The notes under the pieces were generated by a model. That model did no database searches. It was not told where the DNA came from and was given only the letters and a program-made list of their open reading frames with translations. From Planctomycetota bacterium (lineage in GTDB: Bacteria > Planctomycetota > UBA1135 > GCA-002686595), in NCBI GenBank assembly GCA_029248265.1, contig JAQWJQ010000224.1:1-64000 (forward strand): 64,000 bases of DNA. The letters are read 5' to 3'. Both the position numbers and the translations under genes were made by a program. This document shows positions 58,828 to 64,000 of the stretch, one piece after another. Position 1 is the first letter of the stretch; each line of letters opens with the position of its first letter.

Positions 58828-60567
58828 TCAGGAGGCAGCGCCAGGCTCTCCCCATAGCGCCGTCAGGGTGGCCCCGGACCGCTCAGCGACCCCGCGGACG
58901 ATCTCCGGGTCAAAGGGGTCGCCGAGACCGGCTTCCTGAACGAGCGTACGGAAGCTCTTCGAGCCGCCGGCATCGCACAGGCGCTGGTAGGAGGCCCAGG
59001 CCGCCGCGGGGTCGCGCAGCGACAGCTCCATGAGCTGCAGAGCGACGAGCTCGGCCAGGACGTAGTCGATGTAGTAGAACGGGTACTGGTAGACGTGCAG
59101 CTGGGCTTGCCAGGCCGCGCCGTCCTTCCCGTGGGGGATGTCCCCCCAGTCGCGCCATGGGAGGTAGCGCTGCTCGACCTCGCTCCACATCGTGTGGCGC
59201 CCCGCAGGGGTCGCGTCCGGAGCGGCGTACACCAGGTGCTGGAAGTGGTCGATCGCGCAGCCGTAGGGGAGGAAGGCGATCTGTTGAGCGAGGTGCTCGG
59301 CCCTGAAGCGCGGCGCTGCGTCCCCGAAGAACAGCTCCATCCATGGCCAGGAGAGGAACTCCAGGGACATGGAGTGGATCTCCGCGGTCTCTGAGGTGCA
59401 CCGGCGCTGGTCCCCGAGCTCCAGAACCGCGTGACTGCTGAATCCCTGGTAGGCGTGCCCCATCTCATGGGTGAAGACCCGGGCGTCCCCGGCGGTCCCG
59501 TTGAAGTTCGCGAAGATGAAGGGCACCCCAAGCGACGGGAGGAAGGAGCAGAAGCCGCCGGCTCCCTTGCCTTCACGGGCGGCGAGGTCGAGGAGCCCTT
59601 CCTCCCGCATGCGGTCGAATAGCTCGCCGAGGCGGGTGCCCGCGGTCTGGTCGACGTCACGGAACATCTCGGAGGCGCGGTCCTCCATCCACGGGGCGTC
59701 GCCGCCGGGCGTCGGGGACTGACCGGGGCCCTGGACGCCCTCGTCAAAGATGGAGAGGCCATCGAGCCCGAGCGCCGTCGCCTGCCGGGCGCGGATCCTC
59801 TCGACCAGGGGGACCACGTGCTCCTCGATCGCGGCCCGGAACTGTGCGACGTCCGCCGCGCCGTAGTCCGTCCGGCGCATCCGGTCGTAGGCCAGCTCGG
59901 TGAAGGAGGGCCGCCCGAGCTCCGCGGCGATGCTCGCGCGCACCTTGACGAGGTCATCGAACTGGCGATCCAGCGTCTCGCGGTGCTCCGCAAACCAGCC
60001 CCAACGGGCGGCCGCGGCTTCCCGGCGGGTCTCGCGGTCAGGGCTGGTGAGGGAGGCGGCCACCGCGGGGAGCGTCAGGGATGCGCCGCGAAAGTCCACC
60101 CGGGCACCACCGGTGAGCGCCATGGCCTCACTCTGCAGCCGCTGCTCCTCGGCGAGCTTCTCCCCGATGGCGGGGTTGAAGCTCCGCAGCTCGCAGGCCC
60201 AGCGGTCGAGGACCGCCTGGCCGAAGCGGTCGGCGAGCGCAGCCCGCAGGGGCGGCTGGACGGTGGCCAGGGTCGCCAGGAAGACCCGCCTGGTCTCTGC
60301 CAGCGCGGCGGCGGAGGCATCGAGGCGGGCCTTGGCGGCCCGCGCTTTCTCGTCGCCGGTGTCCTGCCGGAAGCGGATGGATTGCGACGCGCTCCAGGTC
60401 TGCTGATCGGCCATGGCTCCGTCCCAGTCGAGGACGGCTCGCACGGCGGCTTCCGCGGTGGTGGCCTCGCGCAGGCGGAGGGAGGCTTCCTGCGCCAGCC
60501 GCAGGGACTCCTCGAGGTCAAAGGGAGCCCCGGCGACAGGGAGCGTTGATTCGGGGGCAGGGGTCAT
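58828..60567 (-). CDS. M3 family oligoendopeptidase
   Basis: ARVFTHEMGHAYQGFSSHAVLELGDQRRCTSETAEIHSMSLEFLSWPWMELFFGD (HExxH and downstream Glu). Confidence 0.93.
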   Translation of the reverse strand: MTPAPESTLPVAGAPFDLEESLRLAQEASLRLREATTAEAAVRAVLDWDGAMADQQTWSASQSIRFRQDTGDEKARAAKARLDASAAALAETRRVFLATLATVQPPLRAALADRFGQAVLDRWACELRSFNPAIGEKLAEEQRLQSEAMALTGGARVDFRGASLTLPAVAASLTSPDRETRREAAAARWGWFAEHRETLDRQFDDLVKVRASIAAELGRPSFTELAYDRMRRTDYGAADVAQFRAAIEEHVVPLVERIRARQATALGLDGLSIFDEGVQGPGQSPTPGGDAPWMEDRASEMFRDVDQTAGTRLGELFDRMREEGLLDLAAREGKGAGGFCSFLPSLGVPFIFANFNGTAGDARVFTHEMGHAYQGFSSHAVLELGDQRRCTSETAEIHSMSLEFLSWPWMELFFGDAAPRFRAEHLAQQIAFLPYGCAIDHFQHLVYAAPDATPAGRHTMWSEVEQRYLPWRDWGDIPHGKDGAAWQAQLHVYQYPFYYIDYVLAELVALQLMELSLRDPAAAWASYQRLCDAGGSKSFRTLVQEAGLGDPFDPEIVRGVAERSGATLTALWGEPGAAS

Positions 60568-60578
60568 GAGCGCGCGGG

Positions 60579-62060
60579 TCAGGTGAGGCCACGGACGAGG
60601 CGAGCGAGCGGCGGGCGTGCCCCTGCCACGAGGTCCGGGATCAGGCGGGGGAGGGATCGAGAGAGCCTGGCTGCGCGCCGTGGCCTCCCGTAGAAGGAGA
60701 GGAGTGCCCGCCGCCTGAGGGCGGGGAAGTCATCAAAGTCATCCTCCGCGGTCGCGGTCCAAGCGGGGCCCAGGTCCACGTCCTTTCCAGGGAGGAACGT
60801 CGCCGTGTGTGCCGTCGACTCCTGGGCCCAGCGGATGGTCGCTGCGGCCTCACCCGCGGTCTCGGTCGGCAGGCCAAGCCGGAGCTCGAGGTGAGTCAGG
60901 GCTGAGCCCGAGGAGACGACCCGTTCGATCCCCGCCGCTGCAGCGTTCAGGTTGATGTTGGACTTCAGGAGGCGCTGGAGGCGCCGGGATGCCGTGACCA
61001 CCTGAAGCGGGAAGCGGCGGACGCCCGCGGCGAGGAAGGCCTCGACAACCTCGTGGGTCAGGCCGTCTCCGCGGAGTCCGCTCGGGAACTCCATCGTGAG
61101 GTCCGCGCGCCCCGGCGCGGAGCGGAGCTTCGCGACGGCTCGAGCGATCTTGGCCGCGCGGTCGGGGCGTCCGTCGAAGCCGTGGTCCGCGATGAGGATC
61201 CGGCGCACTCCTCGGCGGTGGACCAGGTCGCGGACCTCGGCCACGACGTCTCGGACGGTCCGTTCACGGGCGGAGGTGCCGAAGGACTGGTGGCACGTGC
61301 GGCACCCCGGTGCGCAGGTCCGCGAGGTCTGAATGGTGGCGGAGCGGGGGGCGCGGCGGCGGGACCATGTGGCCTGAAGCGTGCCCGGCTCGGTTCGCTT
61401 GGCGGCGTACCGATCGAGGTCCACCAGGTCCCAGGCGGGGGCCCCTGGGAACCTGGGGGGCCGTTGCGTGGCGCCAAAGCGCAGGGTGCCCTCCGCGTCG
61501 CGCCAGAGGGCACCAGGGATCGCCTCCCAGACGCCGTCGGATCCGCGCATCCCGGGCCGGGCGGTGTCTCTGAGGGTCGCTTCGAGGGTCATCGGGAGGC
61601 TCTCATCCGCCTCACCGACGAGCACGACATCCGCAGCATCTGCCTGGAGGACGGCCTCGGCTTCCTCGCGCCGGTCGTTCACCAAGGCGACGCGGACCGG
61701 GTCGCCGTCGGACCTCAGGCGGCGCCCGACCCCGACCAGGTCATCGAGACCTCCCTCGCCGGTCCGCCCGCCAGCGAGCACGACGGCAGCAGCGCCGGTG
61801 GCCCGGATCCGATCGGCGGTCGCCGCCTCACCGAGGCGCTCGAGGCCTCGGTCGAGGACGCCGAAGCGGTCGACGCCGAGGGCTCGGAGTCTGTGATGCG
61901 CGCGGACAGCGCCGGCCGCACCGAGCAGCCCGGTCGGAGCGAGCGTATCGCCGCCCCGGGCCTCACGTTCGGTGGCCGCGTCCGTGAGGACGAAGGTGAT
62001 CCTGCGGCGCTTCACCGGCTCTTCGCCGGCGCCCTCGAACCCTGTGTACGCTCCGCCCAT
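60579..62060 (-). CDS. Radical SAM protein with N-terminal cobalamin-binding-like domain
   Basis: TSRTCAPGCRTCHQSFGTSARERTVRDVVAEVRDLVHRRGVRRILIADHGFDGRPDRAAKIARAV: CxxxCxxC cluster motif followed by a radical SAM barrel. Confidence 0.8.
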   Translation of the reverse strand: MGGAYTGFEGAGEEPVKRRRITFVLTDAATEREARGGDTLAPTGLLGAAGAVRAHHRLRALGVDRFGVLDRGLERLGEAATADRIRATGAAAVVLAGGRTGEGGLDDLVGVGRRLRSDGDPVRVALVNDRREEAEAVLQADAADVVLVGEADESLPMTLEATLRDTARPGMRGSDGVWEAIPGALWRDAEGTLRFGATQRPPRFPGAPAWDLVDLDRYAAKRTEPGTLQATWSRRRAPRSATIQTSRTCAPGCRTCHQSFGTSARERTVRDVVAEVRDLVHRRGVRRILIADHGFDGRPDRAAKIARAVAKLRSAPGRADLTMEFPSGLRGDGLTHEVVEAFLAAGVRRFPLQVVTASRRLQRLLKSNINLNAAAAGIERVVSSGSALTHLELRLGLPTETAGEAAATIRWAQESTAHTATFLPGKDVDLGPAWTATAEDDFDDFPALRRRALLSFYGRPRRAARLSRSLPRLIPDLVAGARPPLARLVRGLT

Positions 62061-62123
62061 GCGCGGAGCTTAGAACTCCGGTGGGGGTGGAAACCAGCAC
62101 AGAGGCGGACGACTGCGGCAGGA

Positions 62124-63992
62124 TCAGAGCCCGGAGTATTTGATCGCCTCGACCGCGCTGCGGAGACCGCTGAGTTCGAAGGAGGCGCCGAAGACCTCGC
62201 CGTCTCCGTCGATGGCATTCCAGACGGTGATTTGGGCCGGGTCATCCTCAGCTTGGCGGCGGAGCTCACGGATGGAGACCGGCGGCGCGTCGTTGATATG
62301 GATCGAGCGGAGGCTCGCGATATCGGCGATGAGCTGGATCGCATCGGAGTAGTGGACTTGAGCTCCCTCGTGGTCCTCGACGAGCCTCGCGGCCTCGGCG
62401 ATGCGGCTGTCCACCGGAGACTCCCCGTCAAAGTCGCGGATCCTCTTTGTGGTCCCGAGGGTGTCGCCACCGAGCAAGAGGAGGACGTGGTCACCTGAGG
62501 TCGCGACCTTCAGGTGGAGCTTGGAGTCACCCAGATACGTCTTGAAGGCCTCGCGCATGGCCGCTCGACCGTCGAAGTCAATTCGACGTGTGTCGAACCG
62601 GACGCTGTAGTCCTCGACGAGGGTCCCCTCGACGATACTGCGGACCGGTAGCGCCATCTCGAAGCCCCAGGACTCGAGGTCGCACTTGGCGAGCATCAGT
62701 GAGATGGCCTCACGGGTGCGGGCCGGGTCAGCCGAGAGGAGGTAGACGGCGGCGTAGGCGTCACCGGGCTCCAGCCCGAAGGAGACGGCGGCGGCGTCCT
62801 CGAAGCTGCAGAGCATCTCGAGGATGGACGCCTGCATCGCGCCTCTGGTTGTGGAGTCGACCGAGAACACGGCGGGGGATCGCGAGCCGCTACGGGAGCC
62901 TCGTCCGTGGATCACCTGGGAGCCAGAAATCACGTCCCAGGCGTCCTCGAGGCGGTCCAGGACCTCCTCTGGCTCGAAGGCGACGACCCGGGTGAAGGCG
63001 TCCGAACCGTAGACGTGCCGGCTCAGTGCTCGGAGGACTCGCGTTGGGACCTTGGGCCGCGGCGCCTGGCGGTCGGCGTCTGTCCCGAGGCTCTCGAGGC
63101 GCGCGTGGACGACGACCCGGTCGGCGTCGAGGTCGAGACCGAAGGCCACCTGGTCGGCGCCCTCGAGTGACTCGAGGAGGTCGCCGGCGTTGATCTGGTT
63201 GATCTCGCTGCCGCCGAGGTACGGGCGGGCGATCCGGTACTGCTCGTTGATCTGATCCGCGGCGGAGTTGAGGTAGGGTCCGAGCACCTCAACGAGGTCA
63301 CCCGTGTTCATGCGCCCACGGATGAAACCCGGGGGCAACTGCTCGGTGACCTCGGCCGCTCCGTAGGCATCAGGCCTGGCGTCGAGGTCCTCGTGCTGGA
63401 TGACGATGTAGTCGCCTTCGCGGCGCGTGGCCGTGAGCTGCTCGGCGGTCATCGCTGCGATAGAGCGCACCAGCGGCGTCTCGTCCACGGCGGGGAGGAT
63501 CAGGACGGTCGTCTGCTCGCCGGTCCTTGGGAGCGGCGCGATGGCGAGGGCGAAGGGGTGCTCCGTGCTCATCTTCTGAACGTCGACGCCGGCGCCGATG
63601 AAGGGAGCGAGCATGTCCATGGGCTCCCACTCGACCAGGCCGTCCATGCCACCCTCGGACCGGAACCGCCGCACCGAATCCTCGAGCGCCTCAAGGGACT
63701 CGAACTCCACGAACGTCGTGGCCGTGTTCGGCACGTAGTCACTCAGGTTGATGTCCGTCCGCTCGCTCGCGGCTGCGGCGCGCACCGGGTCGGCGGGGAG
63801 AGCCACGGGCGCACCGACCTCGGCGTGGACCGGCTGGTTCACGGGCGCGGCCGCGCTGGTCGCCGGGGGCTCGACCTCACCCGTGCCTCCGCAGCCGCTC
63901 AGGAGAGCGAGGGCGAGGGTCAGGGCGCCGGTGGTGGAGGGAGGAACCGTCGGCAGGGCGCCGAGCACGAAGCTTGAGATGGGATTGGACAT
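62124..63992 (-). CDS. Large putative lipoprotein of unknown function
   Basis: LALALLSGCGGTGEVEPP lipobox; long well-formed ORF with no recognised domain. Confidence 0.65.
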   Translation of the reverse strand: MSNPISSFVLGALPTVPPSTTGALTLALALLSGCGGTGEVEPPATSAAAPVNQPVHAEVGAPVALPADPVRAAAASERTDINLSDYVPNTATTFVEFESLEALEDSVRRFRSEGGMDGLVEWEPMDMLAPFIGAGVDVQKMSTEHPFALAIAPLPRTGEQTTVLILPAVDETPLVRSIAAMTAEQLTATRREGDYIVIQHEDLDARPDAYGAAEVTEQLPPGFIRGRMNTGDLVEVLGPYLNSAADQINEQYRIARPYLGGSEINQINAGDLLESLEGADQVAFGLDLDADRVVVHARLESLGTDADRQAPRPKVPTRVLRALSRHVYGSDAFTRVVAFEPEEVLDRLEDAWDVISGSQVIHGRGSRSGSRSPAVFSVDSTTRGAMQASILEMLCSFEDAAAVSFGLEPGDAYAAVYLLSADPARTREAISLMLAKCDLESWGFEMALPVRSIVEGTLVEDYSVRFDTRRIDFDGRAAMREAFKTYLGDSKLHLKVATSGDHVLLLLGGDTLGTTKRIRDFDGESPVDSRIAEAARLVEDHEGAQVHYSDAIQLIADIASLRSIHINDAPPVSIRELRRQAEDDPAQITVWNAIDGDGEVFGASFELSGLRSAVEAIKYSGL

Positions 63993-64000
63993 GGGAGCTA

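Overview
GC-rich bacterial chromosomal window of about 64 kb with about 53 densely packed protein genes, mostly housekeeping and exported-protein genes. Lineage is not assigned; the style is planctomycete-like, which is inference only. I saw no rRNA, tRNA, CRISPR array, transposase or phage genes. The most notable content is two selenoprotein genes that the supplied ORF track cuts or misses. (1) 49660..49890 is a SelW/Rdx-family protein with a CxxU motif (YCTQ-UGA-NYAP). (2) 36667..38211 is a TlpA/thioredoxin-like protein with a UxxC motif (FASW-UGA-AGCRRDVP). Each in-frame UGA is followed about 22-24 nt later by a hairpin with the same GGUCU apical loop, as expected for bacterial SECIS elements. 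Other points: a membrane histidine kinase interrupted by an in-frame TAG; a recurring TANNNT box ending 6-8 nt before the start codon of at least ten genes, suggesting widespread leaderless transcription; a three-gene FlhG-like / ParA-like / HhH-scaffold locus with repeated short motifs; a predicted pseudo-protease with a Cys-rich N-terminus; and a Met-rich exported protein. All calls are from reading the sequence and supplied translations; no database search was run.
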